Shown: positions 1 to 7,301 of the stretch, piece after piece | Layout: each line of letters begins with the position of its first letter | Numbering within the stretch: the first letter of the stretch is position 1 | Notes under the pieces: generated by a model | Seen by the model: the letters and a program-made list of their open reading frames with translations, nothing else | Database searches by the model: none | What the model was told of the DNA's origin: nothing | NCBI GenBank assembly: GCA_910586125.1 | Contig: CAJUHP010000008.1 | Coordinates: forward strand, 74,287-97,525 | DNA length: 23,239 nucleotides | Source of the DNA: an uncultured Lachnospiraceae bacterium | GTDB taxonomy: Bacteria > Bacillota > Clostridia > Lachnospirales > Lachnospiraceae | Direction: 5' to 3' | Made by a program: the position numbers and the translations under genes

Positions 1-3
1 AAA

Positions 4-14
4 GGGGGGGGGGG
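4..14. repeat. G11 homopolymer at window edge
   Basis: Eleven consecutive G residues lie three bases from the window start, just downstream of the RNase G stop codon (minus strand sense). No coding role is visible. It could be a contig-end or sequencing artefact, or a real slippage-prone tract. The remaining bases 15-42 hold nothing I can identify. Confidence 0.6.
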
Positions 15-42
15 CTCAAGCGTTTATCGAACAATCTATTCG

Positions 43-1224
43 TTAAACAAGGGTTTTGCGAATAGATATCTGTTCGTGCAAAGGAGCTGCTATTTTGCGC
101 CTGGTACACTCTACAATCCCCAGTTTTGTAATATCAACCACACTCACTCCCACCGGGTCCAAACGCACTGCTTCCCGCAGCTTATCAAGCAATAACTCCT
201 GATTTGATTTGTGCTTCATATCAATAAAATCAATCAAGATCATACCAGACAAATTTCGCAGACGCATTTGATGGGCAACTTCAGCGGCCGCCTCCAAATT
301 TAACTTTAAAATGGTTTCTTCTTTATTTTTATTTCCTTTGGCTTTGCCTGTATTGACATCAATGACAACCATGGCTTCCGTCGGTTCAATCACCAGATAA
401 CCGCCGCTTTTTAACCAGACCTGTCGATTCAGCGCATCGCTTATTACAGTCTCCAGACGGTAAAGTTTGTTCAAAGAATAACTGGAATCTTCATACAACC
501 GCAGCGAAAACTGTTCCATCAAATTTTGGCCGGACAAAAATGTCTGAACCTGTTCAAAGTAAGCCGGACAGTCCGTAAGGATCTCAAAGGATTGTCCGGC
601 ATGGCCAGCCAAGCCATAAAGACGAGCCAGCCAAGGCGGTTCGCTTTGCCATAGCCTGGTATAACAGGAACGTGTGGCTGCCGCCTGGCAGATCTGTTTA
701 TAGCGCTGGATCTGATGGGCGGCCTCCTCATAGACAGCCGAAAGCGGCATCTGATAAGCGCCGGTCCGAACGACAAAACCGCAGGAGGAAGCCAGCAAAG
801 GGGTCAAAAAGGATTTGACGCTCTCCTTCCAGTCTTCGTCTGTAATCTTGACCGAGACAGAAATCCGATCCATGCCGGTATGCAGTACAACGAGCTTTCC
901 TGGCAGAGTCAAATGACTGCTCACAACCGGATCTTTGGTTTTCTGCGCTTCCTTTGTGATCTGTACTGCCAGCTCGTCGCCGCAATGCAGATTCGGGGGC
1001 GCCTGATCTAGCGGCAGATATGCGCTCTGTCCCGGTGTCAGCAAAACAAAAGCTGCCTGTATTCCCGGCACAATATCTGTTACCCGTCCCAGATAAATAT
1101 CCCCCTGCTTGGGCTGATCCTCCAGATCAAAGAAAGCCAGCTCAGACGGTCTGTCATTTTCCCAGAGTCCAAAAAAAAGCTGCTGGTTCCATGGCGTCAA
1201 AAGAATGCGGTTTTTATTTTTCAT
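43..1224 (-). CDS. rng: Ribonuclease G/E family protein (short form)
   Basis: This is a 393-residue member of the RNase E/G family of endoribonucleases, which cut single-stranded RNA during rRNA and mRNA processing. The N-terminal region (about 38-110) has the S1-like segment of the family. The catalytic core is clear: IDVNTGKAKGNKN around D289 and LIDFIDMK around D332 correspond to the two Mg-binding aspartates. The protein stops soon after the KLGIVECTRRK segment (about 368-377), so the Cys-Pro-x-Cys zinc-link and the small C-terminal domain of the E. coli enzymes are missing. The start ATG overlaps the TGA of the upstream gene by four bases (ATGA) and has an AAGGG site 7 nt upstream. It is the third gene of an operon with two radical-SAM-related genes, an arrangement known from Clostridia (recalled, not checked), where ribosomal protein genes rplU and rpmA often follow. 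The window ends before that can be seen. Confidence 0.9.
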   Translation of the reverse strand: MKNKNRILLTPWNQQLFFGLWENDRPSELAFFDLEDQPKQGDIYLGRVTDIVPGIQAAFVLLTPGQSAYLPLDQAPPNLHCGDELAVQITKEAQKTKDPVVSSHLTLPGKLVVLHTGMDRISVSVKITDEDWKESVKSFLTPLLASSCGFVVRTGAYQMPLSAVYEEAAHQIQRYKQICQAAATRSCYTRLWQSEPPWLARLYGLAGHAGQSFEILTDCPAYFEQVQTFLSGQNLMEQFSLRLYEDSSYSLNKLYRLETVISDALNRQVWLKSGGYLVIEPTEAMVVIDVNTGKAKGNKNKEETILKLNLEAAAEVAHQMRLRNLSGMILIDFIDMKHKSNQELLLDKLREAVRLDPVGVSVVDITKLGIVECTRRKIAAPLHEQISIRKTLV

Positions 1225-1937
1225 TCCGCTACCCTTTCCGTTAACATCTCAGGTGTCAGCGTCTCTCCCAACTGATATAAAGGAACCCATTGCTCCTCTT
1301 TTTTGGCGTACATCTCCAGCCGGTGAAAATGATAGGCAAATTTCTGGGGCGTCAAGCCGCGCAAGGCATCATAGGCATCCATCAGCGCATCCGGTTTACA
1401 GTTGGCGGCGCTGCCGGTTGCGAGACGGACAAACAGTCCTTCCGGTTTGAGGGCCCAGTCCAGTATCAGCGGGCGGATATCGGCAACCATCTCCTTCGTC
1501 TTTGTCTTTCGCAGAACCAGAATGGACTCCTGAGAAAATAAGGAGGACAAAATCTCTTCTGCCGGCTTTTCTTTTTGAAAAAGGATCTGATAATCGGCGG
1601 CAGCCACACAGCTCATGGCGTTGCTGCGGCGGGTTTCATCCAAAATCCGCACATAATTTTTTATCTGTATCTCCGGGCAGCTTTTTTCATTCAAACACCG
1701 GATCATCTCCTCACTGCAGCCAGAGGACAATACTTCAATATCGACATATTCACCCTCTGAGGTATCTCCCACTCCCAGCGGCTGGGCAAAAGACATAATC
1801 TGGTGCGGGCTGAAACCCTCGGAATAGCGGATATCTACATTGGCCCGGCGCATCAGCTTCTGAAAATACCGCATCACGTCCAGATGACCGATAAAACGCA
1901 GATGGCCGGTTTTCGTAAATTTAATTCTTATTTTCAA
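1221..1937 (-). CDS. TIGR03936 family radical-SAM-associated protein (DUF2344)
   Basis: This is a roughly 238-residue protein of the DUF2344/TIGR03936 family, recognised by its N-terminus (MKIRIKFTKTGHLRFIGHLD once initiated) and the SEGFSPHQ segment. Its function is unknown; the family is almost always encoded next to, or fused with, TIGR03960 radical SAM proteins, which suggests a joint RNA- or cofactor-related reaction. I choose a TTG start at 1937 rather than the in-frame GTG at 1946. The GGAGGAGG site ends only 1 nt before the GTG but 10 nt before the TTG, and family members begin at exactly this Met-Lys-Ile-Arg position. It overlaps the end of the upstream radical SAM gene by 17 nt, and the downstream RNase G gene by 4 nt, so translation is probably coupled across all three. 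Confidence 0.85.
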   Translation of the reverse strand: MKIRIKFTKTGHLRFIGHLDVMRYFQKLMRRANVDIRYSEGFSPHQIMSFAQPLGVGDTSEGEYVDIEVLSSGCSEEMIRCLNEKSCPEIQIKNYVRILDETRRSNAMSCVAAADYQILFQKEKPAEEILSSLFSQESILVLRKTKTKEMVADIRPLILDWALKPEGLFVRLATGSAANCKPDALMDAYDALRGLTPQKFAYHFHRLEMYAKKEEQWVPLYQLGETLTPEMLTERVAE

Positions 1938-3786
1938 AACAGACACCTCCTCCGAACACAGCCGCGCCGCAGCCGTTGCATTGTGTGCGGCAGTCCGGCG
2001 TTACGATACCTGCCAGAGCTTTTTCATATTCTTTTTTCAGAAATTCTTTGGAAACACCGCAGTCAATGAAATCCCAGGGAAGAATCTCATCGGTGCTTCT
2101 CTGCCGGGTATTGTAAAAAGCAATGTCCACGCCTTCTTCCTGAAAGGCTTTCATCCATTTCTCATTGTCAAAATGTTCATCCCAGGCGTCAAACAGACAG
2201 CCTTTTTCGTAAGCCCGCCGTATGACGGGAGCGATCCGACGGTCGCCTCTTGCCAGAACGCCCTCCAGAATGGTAACGTCCGCCGCATGATAATGGTAGC
2301 GCAGGCTCTTTTGATTCTTCTGGGTGCGTATGCTGTCTTTGACCAGATAGGCTTTGCGAAGAAATTCTTCAGCTGTGTTCATCGGCGCCCATTGGAACGG
2401 GGTAAAAGGTTTGGGGACGAAAAAGGAAGTGCTGACCGTGATCTGACACTTGCCGTTCCTCTGTTCTTTGGGAATTTCATAGTATTCCTCCGCGATTCGT
2501 TGGGCCAAAGCGGCGATGCCAGCTACATCTTCATCGGTCTCAGTGGGTTGTCCCAACATAAAATACAGCTTTACTTTATTCCAGCCGCCTCGAAAGGCTT
2601 GACCTGCGCCATAGAGAATCTCCTCCTCGGTCAGCCCCTTGTTGATCACATTGCGCATGCGCTGTGTCCCGGCTTCCGGCGCAAACGTCAAGCTGCTTTT
2701 CTTTACATCCTGCACTTTGTTCATCACATCCAGAGAAAAAGCGTCAATGCGCAGAGAAGGCAGGGAAATATTGACATGGCGCCTGGCGGTTTCTTCAATC
2801 AGAAACGTAACAAGTTCCGGCAGCTTGGAGTAATCGCTTGAGCTTAGGGAACTGAGGGAAATTTCCTCGCAGCCGCTGCTGTCTAACATCTGGATTGCCT
2901 GCCGCTTGAGAAACGACAGACTTCGTTCCCGCACAGGCCGGTAAATCTGACCTGCCTGACAAAAACGGCAGCCACGGATGCAGCCGCGCTGGATCTCTAA
3001 AACAACCCGGTCTTGTGTGATCTGCATCAAAGGCACCAGAGGCCGGTCAGGATAATAGGTTTCACTGAGATTTGTTACAATCTCCTTGCGGATTTTTTGT
3101 GGAATCCCCTCTTCTACCGGCTGGAAGGAGGCTATTGTTCCGTCTTCCTGATAGGCGGTCTCATAGAGAGAAGGAACGTAAATGCCGGGCAGAGCGGCGC
3201 AGGATTGCAGGAAGTCCCGGCGGCTTCCCCCAGCCGCTCGATTTTTCCGGTACAGCGCCAGCATGGCCTCATATTGTGTTTCGCCTTCTCCGATATAGAA
3301 TAGGTCAAAAAAAGGAGCCAGCGGTTCCGGGTTGTAAACGCAGGGGCCGCCGCCGATCACAATGGGCTCGTCTTCGGTTCGCTCGTTTGCCATGAGAGGG
3401 ATTCCGGACAGATCCAAAATCTGCAGAATGTTTGTATAGCACATCTCATATTGGATGGTAATTCCAAGAAAATCAAAGTTCTTTACCGGTTCCTGAGATT
3501 CCAAAGCAAACAGGGGGATCTTTTCCCGGCGCAAAAGGGCGTCCAGATCCGGCCAGGGAGAGTAAACCCGTTCGCACCATACATCCTCCCATCGGTTAAA
3601 CATATCATATAAAATCTGGATTCCCAGATGGGACATGCCGATCTCGTAAACATCCGGAAAGCACATACAAAAACGGATCTGTATGTCTTCTTTGTTTTTC
3701 ATGCACATGTTAACCTCGCCTCCGATATAGCGGGCGGGCTGTTGGATGCTCAGTAAAATTTCATCTTTTAAAGCTAGTTTTCTCAT
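1921..3786 (-). CDS. TIGR03960 family B12-binding-like / radical SAM protein
   Basis: This is a 621-residue radical SAM protein. The N-terminal third resembles a cobalamin-binding fold (CFPDVYEIGMSHLGIQILY, about residues 40-60). The radical SAM core carries the CxxxCxxC iron-sulfur motif as C269, C273 and C276 in RGCIRGCRFCQAG. A Cys-rich end (DCRTQCNGCGAAVFGGG) could bind a further metal cluster. Its substrate is unknown. The frame is open 28 codons further upstream, but ATG 3786 is preferred: it has an AAGGA-type site 7-8 nt upstream, matches the family's usual N-terminus (KDEILLSIQQPARYIGGE), and lies downstream of a good promoter at 3824-3852. It is the first gene of the operon with the TIGR03936 protein and RNase G. 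Confidence 0.9.
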   Translation of the reverse strand: MRKLALKDEILLSIQQPARYIGGEVNMCMKNKEDIQIRFCMCFPDVYEIGMSHLGIQILYDMFNRWEDVWCERVYSPWPDLDALLRREKIPLFALESQEPVKNFDFLGITIQYEMCYTNILQILDLSGIPLMANERTEDEPIVIGGGPCVYNPEPLAPFFDLFYIGEGETQYEAMLALYRKNRAAGGSRRDFLQSCAALPGIYVPSLYETAYQEDGTIASFQPVEEGIPQKIRKEIVTNLSETYYPDRPLVPLMQITQDRVVLEIQRGCIRGCRFCQAGQIYRPVRERSLSFLKRQAIQMLDSSGCEEISLSSLSSSDYSKLPELVTFLIEETARRHVNISLPSLRIDAFSLDVMNKVQDVKKSSLTFAPEAGTQRMRNVINKGLTEEEILYGAGQAFRGGWNKVKLYFMLGQPTETDEDVAGIAALAQRIAEEYYEIPKEQRNGKCQITVSTSFFVPKPFTPFQWAPMNTAEEFLRKAYLVKDSIRTQKNQKSLRYHYHAADVTILEGVLARGDRRIAPVIRRAYEKGCLFDAWDEHFDNEKWMKAFQEEGVDIAFYNTRQRSTDEILPWDFIDCGVSKEFLKKEYEKALAGIVTPDCRTQCNGCGAAVFGGGVCFENKN

Positions 3787-3823
3787 GTGTTTTTCCTTTT
3801 CCTGCGCTTTCCTGCGCAGTATC

Positions 3824-3852
3824 ATTATAAAACATTTTTTAAGATTAGACAA
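3824..3852 (-). promoter_or_regulatory. Sigma-A-like promoter of the TIGR03960-rng operon
   Basis: On the minus strand a TTGTCT -35 (3847-3852), a 17-nt spacer and a perfect TATAAT -10 (3824-3829) lie about 38 nt upstream of the ATG at 3786. The untranslated leader carries a tandem GCGCAGGAAA repeat just before the ribosome binding site. Based on consensus matching only. Confidence 0.65.
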
Positions 3853-3903
3853 CACCCTTTGCCGATTCATTCAGAAGAAGAACTCTTTCCAAAAAACCAA
3901 AAG

Positions 3904-3940
3904 GAAACAGGTGCCGCCATCATAGCAGCACCCGTTTTTT
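3904..3940 (-). terminator. Hairpin after the GyrI-like gene, probable terminator
   Basis: An 8-bp stem (3910-3917 with 3925-3932, one G-T wobble) has a 7-nt loop. On the minus strand it follows the stop codon at 3974 and is followed by T-rich sequence interrupted by C and G. On the plus strand the same stem is followed by six T residues (3935-3940). The better T-run faces the plus strand, so minus-strand termination may be leaky. No plus-strand gene feeds into it. Confidence 0.5.
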
Positions 3941-3973
3941 ATGAGGGTTGAAGATTCAATTGGAATTTCCTGT

Positions 3974-4612
3974 TTATTTCTGTACGGCTGTGACCGGGTG
4001 GCGGATCACGGTTTTCAGATTTTTCATTTTACATTTTCGGACGTCGCTCAGATAAATTTCATGGTGGCGACGGCTTTCATTCATATCCGGCACATACCCC
4101 TGTGCCGCAGCGAAAGCATCCATGGCCGCTATGGTTGAAGGCTCCTCATCATACGATCCGACATGCAGGCACTGTACACAAAGCCCCTCGTCATAAGTCA
4201 GAAATTGTACCTGAGAGAAATCGCTCTTTTTTTTGGCGGTCGCTTCGGCTACGGCCCAGTCGAATTCTTCCCTTGTCACAAATTCCGGCAAACGAATCAT
4301 GGAGATCCATTCAAAGTCTTCTTTGCGGGAGTAGTCAATTCCCTGAACTCCGTCCTGCCACCAAAGTCCCTCCAGCGGGGGAACAACAAAATCAAAATAA
4401 CCTTCCATCCGGTGATCGCCCATTTTACTCATTTTAATCGTAAAGGCAATTCCGTAAAGCAGGCCGATGGATTGCTTATATGCGCCGCCCTCTTCGTTCG
4501 GGTTCCCCTTTCCGCGCACAGAAACAAAATTCATTGCTGGCACAGTGATCAAGACGGGTTTCTTTTTGGGAAGATAAAACTCCTTGTATTCTTTCTTGTA
4601 ATCAAATGCCAT
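3974..4612 (-). CDS. GyrI-like small-molecule-binding domain protein
   Basis: This is a 212-residue protein with the GyrI-like (SOUL/GyrI, BacI-type) ligand-binding fold, recognised from PVLITVPAMNFVSVRGKGNPNEEGGAY near the N-terminus and the later KKSDFSQVQFLTYDEGLCVQCLHVGSYDEEP segment. Such domains bind small amphipathic or cationic molecules, or act as hydrolases on them; the ligand here is unknown. No DNA-binding domain is present. The reading frame extends upstream, but ATG 4612 has an AGGA site and begins 1 nt after the stop of the TfoX-like gene, so the two are surely co-translated. It appears to be the last gene of the pepT-barnase-barstar-tfoX run, and a hairpin follows. Confidence 0.8.
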   Translation of the reverse strand: MAFDYKKEYKEFYLPKKKPVLITVPAMNFVSVRGKGNPNEEGGAYKQSIGLLYGIAFTIKMSKMGDHRMEGYFDFVVPPLEGLWWQDGVQGIDYSRKEDFEWISMIRLPEFVTREEFDWAVAEATAKKKSDFSQVQFLTYDEGLCVQCLHVGSYDEEPSTIAAMDAFAAAQGYVPDMNESRRHHEIYLSDVRKCKMKNLKTVIRHPVTAVQK

Positions 4613-4613
4613 C

Positions 4614-4940
4614 TTATTTTTCCTTTCGCTTTTTGGGTTTCGGCGGCGGAAGTTCTGCGCAGGTAGCCCTCGCCAACTCGGTGAGCAGCTCTCGATCCTC
4701 CACATTTTCTACAAGAAAATAATTTTTGGCGCCCTCATAGGGCGGCGCTTTCTGCAAATCCGGGCAGATCTTCTGACCGGCCTCGGTAATCTTAATATAA
4801 AACTGATCGTTGCAGATCACCGCAAAAATTTTTCCGTCGCAGTAAAGCCCGTATTCTCCAAACATTTTTCGATAGGTAATCTGCCCTGCTTCCTGGATCT
4901 GATCCGCGATATACTGGACAAATTCCGGTTTTGACGCCAT
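4614..4940 (-). CDS. TfoX/Sxy N-terminal domain protein
   Basis: This is a 108-residue protein matching the TfoX N-terminal domain throughout (ITYRKMFGEYGLYCDGKIFAVICNDQFYIK, then KAPPYEGAKNYFLVE). It ends in a basic KPKKRKEK tail. In Gammaproteobacteria the full-length TfoX/Sxy activates competence genes, but stand-alone N-terminal domains are common in Firmicutes and their role is not established, so a competence role should not be assumed. ATG 4940 has a strong AGGAGG site 8 nt upstream. It sits 47 nt after the barstar gene, with a 7-bp hairpin in the gap, and 1 nt before the GyrI-like gene. Confidence 0.85.
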   Translation of the reverse strand: MASKPEFVQYIADQIQEAGQITYRKMFGEYGLYCDGKIFAVICNDQFYIKITEAGQKICPDLQKAPPYEGAKNYFLVENVEDRELLTELARATCAELPPPKPKKRKEK

Positions 4941-4959
4941 CGTACACCTCCTATTTCTA

Positions 4960-4980
4960 TTGTCCGAAGAATGCGGACAA
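4960..4980 (-). other. Intergenic hairpin between barstar and tfoX-like gene
   Basis: TTGTCCG (4960-4966) pairs perfectly with CGGACAA (4974-4980) around a 7-nt loop, seven bases after the barstar stop codon. No T-run follows on either strand, so it is unlikely to terminate by itself. It might be a processing or stability element that sets different expression for the upstream and downstream genes (inference). Confidence 0.4.
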
Positions 4981-4987
4981 CGGTAGA

Positions 4988-5269
4988 TTATGTTGCGTTA
5001 TCTTCTGGTTCACAAAATAGCAATGAAAAATTTGGATTGGTTTTTGCCGCATCCGCTAACACCCGGCGAATCCGGACGCCTCTCTGTCCCAGATTCCGAT
5101 CCCAGTCCGGACTTAGGGACAGCACAAGGTCGTTGGCCGATGACAATACATCATACAATGCGTCGAGATTTGCGCCGTAAGCGTTTTGCTCGGCCAGATG
5201 ACAGGCAATCCAGCGGTGTAAATCAGCTTCGTCGGAAAAACTTTCCTTTGTCCAGTGAAAAATCCTCAT
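4988..5269 (-). CDS. Barstar-family ribonuclease inhibitor
   Basis: This is a 93-residue barstar homologue, the cytoplasmic inhibitor of barnase-type RNases. The DLHRWIACHL helix and the YGANLDALYDVL segment align with barstar DLHQTLKKEL and YGENLDALWDCL, keeping the equivalents of D35 and D39, which fill the barnase active site. Barstar Y29 and W38 are replaced by Ala and Tyr, and the E76 region reads LADAAK, so the key glutamate is lost or shifted. ATG 5269 is preferred to the upstream in-frame ATG 5311 because it has a GAGG site 8 nt upstream and gives an N-terminus matching barstar's; 5311 has no recognisable site but lies 1 nt from the barnase stop, so reinitiation there is possible. It directly follows the barnase gene, as expected for an inhibitor. 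Confidence 0.88.
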   Translation of the reverse strand: MRIFHWTKESFSDEADLHRWIACHLAEQNAYGANLDALYDVLSSANDLVLSLSPDWDRNLGQRGVRIRRVLADAAKTNPNFSLLFCEPEDNAT

Positions 5270-5312
5270 TAATAGTGCCTCGTTTTCTTGTGGTGGCCTG
5301 AGCGTGGTCATG

Positions 5313-5957
5313 TTAAGGATATAGACAGGTAAAGCTTTGGTAATGATCTTCTGTATAATAAATCAGCCCGTCGCTGGAATACAGAATTCTCTGTGCTCCC
5401 CGGTATCCGCCCTCATAACCGACGTCGCATTCCCGCCACACGCGATCTTCTTCATCCGGTAAGAGTCCCTCATAATTTCCAAAGCGATCTCCGCCGATAC
5501 TCATGCCCTCTGCCACGTCCCACAGATTCCCGGCACTGTTATCCCATCCCAATTCTCTGGCCTCTTTTTTGGTTAGATAGTTCGCCGGCAAATGTCCATA
5601 GAGATGAAGATATAGAGCTACTTCATCGCAGGTGCTGTATTCTCCGTCCTCTGTCACAAAAAGATCAGGTTCCTGAGATATCTCATCGAACGAGCTTTCT
5701 TCTAAGGACTCTTCAGAAGGTTCCTGTGCTGTCTCTTCTGGCAGACTTGCGGTTTCCTCAGGGGATATTGTGGCCTGTCTATCCTCTGGAGACGTCGAAT
5801 TCCATTCGCTGGACTCTTCGGAGGATACCTTGATATTCGCCTTGGTTTCGGCTGAAGATACGCTGCCAGCGTTGCCGGTGCATCCGGCCATCAGAAGAAA
5901 ACTAAAAAGCAGAGCCAGCAAAAAGTGCGTTTTTATTCTCTTTCTGTCTTGTTTCAT
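5313..5957 (-). CDS. Lipoprotein-anchored barnase-type ribonuclease
   Basis: This is a 214-residue precursor of a guanyl-specific RNase of the barnase (N1/T1) family. It has a lipoprotein signal (basic start, hydrophobic 12-24, lipobox LLMAGC with C26), then an acidic Ser/Glu/Thr/Pro-rich tether (about 27-98), then a barnase domain (about 99-214) that aligns with barnase with a constant offset of 103 over the sites checked. K27, E73, R83, R87 and H102 correspond to K130, E176, R186, R190 and H205, so it should be active. R59 is replaced by Y162. Barnase itself is freely secreted, so membrane anchoring is unusual. The ATG overlaps the pepT stop as ATGA and has a GGAG site 10 nt upstream. The barstar gene follows directly. 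The likely location is the outer face of the cytoplasmic membrane. Confidence 0.9.
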   Translation of the reverse strand: MKQDRKRIKTHFLLALLFSFLLMAGCTGNAGSVSSAETKANIKVSSEESSEWNSTSPEDRQATISPEETASLPEETAQEPSEESLEESSFDEISQEPDLFVTEDGEYSTCDEVALYLHLYGHLPANYLTKKEARELGWDNSAGNLWDVAEGMSIGGDRFGNYEGLLPDEEDRVWRECDVGYEGGYRGAQRILYSSDGLIYYTEDHYQSFTCLYP

Positions 5958-7201
5958 GCCGTCTGATCTCCGGAATAGATTGCTATGATTTCCAACAGAA
6001 TCTCTACCGATTTCTCCATGGACTGAACACAGGCAAATTCATAGACGCCATGGAAATTGTGACCGCCGACTCCCAGGTTCGGGCAGGGAAGACCCATATA
6101 GGATAATCTGGCTCCGTCCGTACCGCCGCGCACGGGTGTAGTAACCGGGGGAATGCCGCAGTTTTGGATGGCAAGTCTGGCATTTTCAATTAAATGGATG
6201 TGGGGCTCAATTTTTTCCTTCATATTATAATAGGAATCTTTTATGGAGAGGGTAACACAGTTTTCTCCATATTTCATATTCAGAAAATCTGCGGCCGTCT
6301 GAAAAAAGGCTTTTTTCTGCTGGAACTTATCCCAATTATGGTCGCGAATGATATAATCGACGACAGTCTGCTCCACGCTGCCTTGAATCGAATGGGGATG
6401 ATAAAAGCCCTCATATCCTTCGGTAACGGAAGGGTTCTCGTAGACCGGCAGAAGGTTCTGCAGCTCGCCGGCAACCAGGATGGCATTGATCATCTTTCCC
6501 TTGGAAGAACCGGGATGAATGCTTTTTCCATGGATTACAGCTTTCACGGCGGCTGCGTTGAAATTTTCATATTCAATCTCTCCTACGGCTCCGCCGTCTA
6601 CGGTATAGGCAAAGTCCGCGCCGAATTTTTTTACATCAAAAAAATCCACGCCCCGGCCCACCTCCTCGTCCGGTGTAAATGCGATGGGAATACGGCGGTG
6701 AGCGATCTTAGGGTGCGACAGCAGGTATTCGGCCATTGCCATGATCTCTGCCACGCCTGCCTTATCGTCGGCTCCCAAAAGCGTTGTTCCGTCCGTGACA
6801 ATCAGATCCTGTCCGGTATAACGAAGCAGATCCGGAAATTCTGCTCTGCGCAGAACAAGATTTTTTTCCTCGTTCAAGACAATATCGCCGCCGTCGTAAT
6901 TTTCTACGATGCGGGGTCTGACATCCTTGCCCGACACCGCTTCCGATGTATCCATATGAGCGATAAAACCGATAATCGGGCCGTCCGACGGCGTCTCCTC
7001 CTGCATCGTAGAGGGGATCGCCGCATACACATAGCCGTAAGCATCCATATGTGGATTTTCAGCTCCCATGCATTTCAGTTCATCCACCAGCATCTGCGCC
7101 AGTTTTTTCTGCTTATCCGTGCTGGGAAAGGCTTCTTGATCAGACAGACTCTCCGTATCCACTTTGACATAACGCAAAAATCGTTCAATAACCGATGACA
7201 T
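5954..7201 (-). CDS. pepT: Peptidase T (tripeptide aminopeptidase)
   Basis: This is a 415-residue M20-family metallopeptidase that removes N-terminal residues from tripeptides in the cytoplasm. Dizinc-site segments are present: GFIAHMDTSEA (H82, D84), TTLLGADDKAG (D145/D146), AFTPDEEVGRG (E179/E180), YTVDGG, and the late GGHNFHGVYE histidine. The length is normal for PepT. It has an AAGGGAG site 6 nt before the ATG and its own promoter. The gene ends by overlapping the barnase start codon (ATGA), so the RNase and inhibitor genes are probably expressed as part of a pepT transcript. That pairing of a housekeeping peptidase with an RNase toxin-like module is unexpected; nutrient scavenging of peptides and RNA is one possible link (inference). 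Confidence 0.95.
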   Translation of the reverse strand: MSSVIERFLRYVKVDTESLSDQEAFPSTDKQKKLAQMLVDELKCMGAENPHMDAYGYVYAAIPSTMQEETPSDGPIIGFIAHMDTSEAVSGKDVRPRIVENYDGGDIVLNEEKNLVLRRAEFPDLLRYTGQDLIVTDGTTLLGADDKAGVAEIMAMAEYLLSHPKIAHRRIPIAFTPDEEVGRGVDFFDVKKFGADFAYTVDGGAVGEIEYENFNAAAVKAVIHGKSIHPGSSKGKMINAILVAGELQNLLPVYENPSVTEGYEGFYHPHSIQGSVEQTVVDYIIRDHNWDKFQQKKAFFQTAADFLNMKYGENCVTLSIKDSYYNMKEKIEPHIHLIENARLAIQNCGIPPVTTPVRGGTDGARLSYMGLPCPNLGVGGHNFHGVYEFACVQSMEKSVEILLEIIAIYSGDQTA

Positions 7202-7257
7202 TGATTCTCCCTTCCGGCCGCTGCATATTCTGCCTAGCCTGACAAATATTCGGTAAT

Positions 7258-7286
7258 ATTATACACAAAAAGGATAAGGACTGCAA
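7258..7286 (-). promoter_or_regulatory. Probable promoter of the pepT-barnase operon
   Basis: The minus strand has a perfect TATAAT -10 (7258-7263), a 17-nt spacer and a weak TTGCAG -35 (7281-7286). An AATATT-CGGT-AATATT inverted repeat (7245-7260) overlaps the -10 and likely start site and could be an operator. The 97-bp stretch also separates this operon from the lipoprotein gene upstream. No clear terminator was seen there. Confidence 0.5.
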
Positions 7287-7301
7287 TCCCTGTTTGTCCG
7301 C

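Noticed and set aside
4614..4940. TfoX-like gene as evidence of natural competence.
   Set aside because: Only the N-terminal domain is present, and no com genes are visible. In Firmicutes this domain has no proven competence role.
4988..5957. Calling the barnase-barstar pair a classical toxin-antitoxin (plasmid-stability) system.
   Set aside because: The RNase carries an export and lipidation signal, so its target is outside the cytoplasm. The inhibitor is better seen as immunity or self-protection.
6194..7198. 334-codon plus-strand frame opposite pepT.
   Set aside because: Antisense shadow. pepT on the minus strand has all its metal-site motifs.
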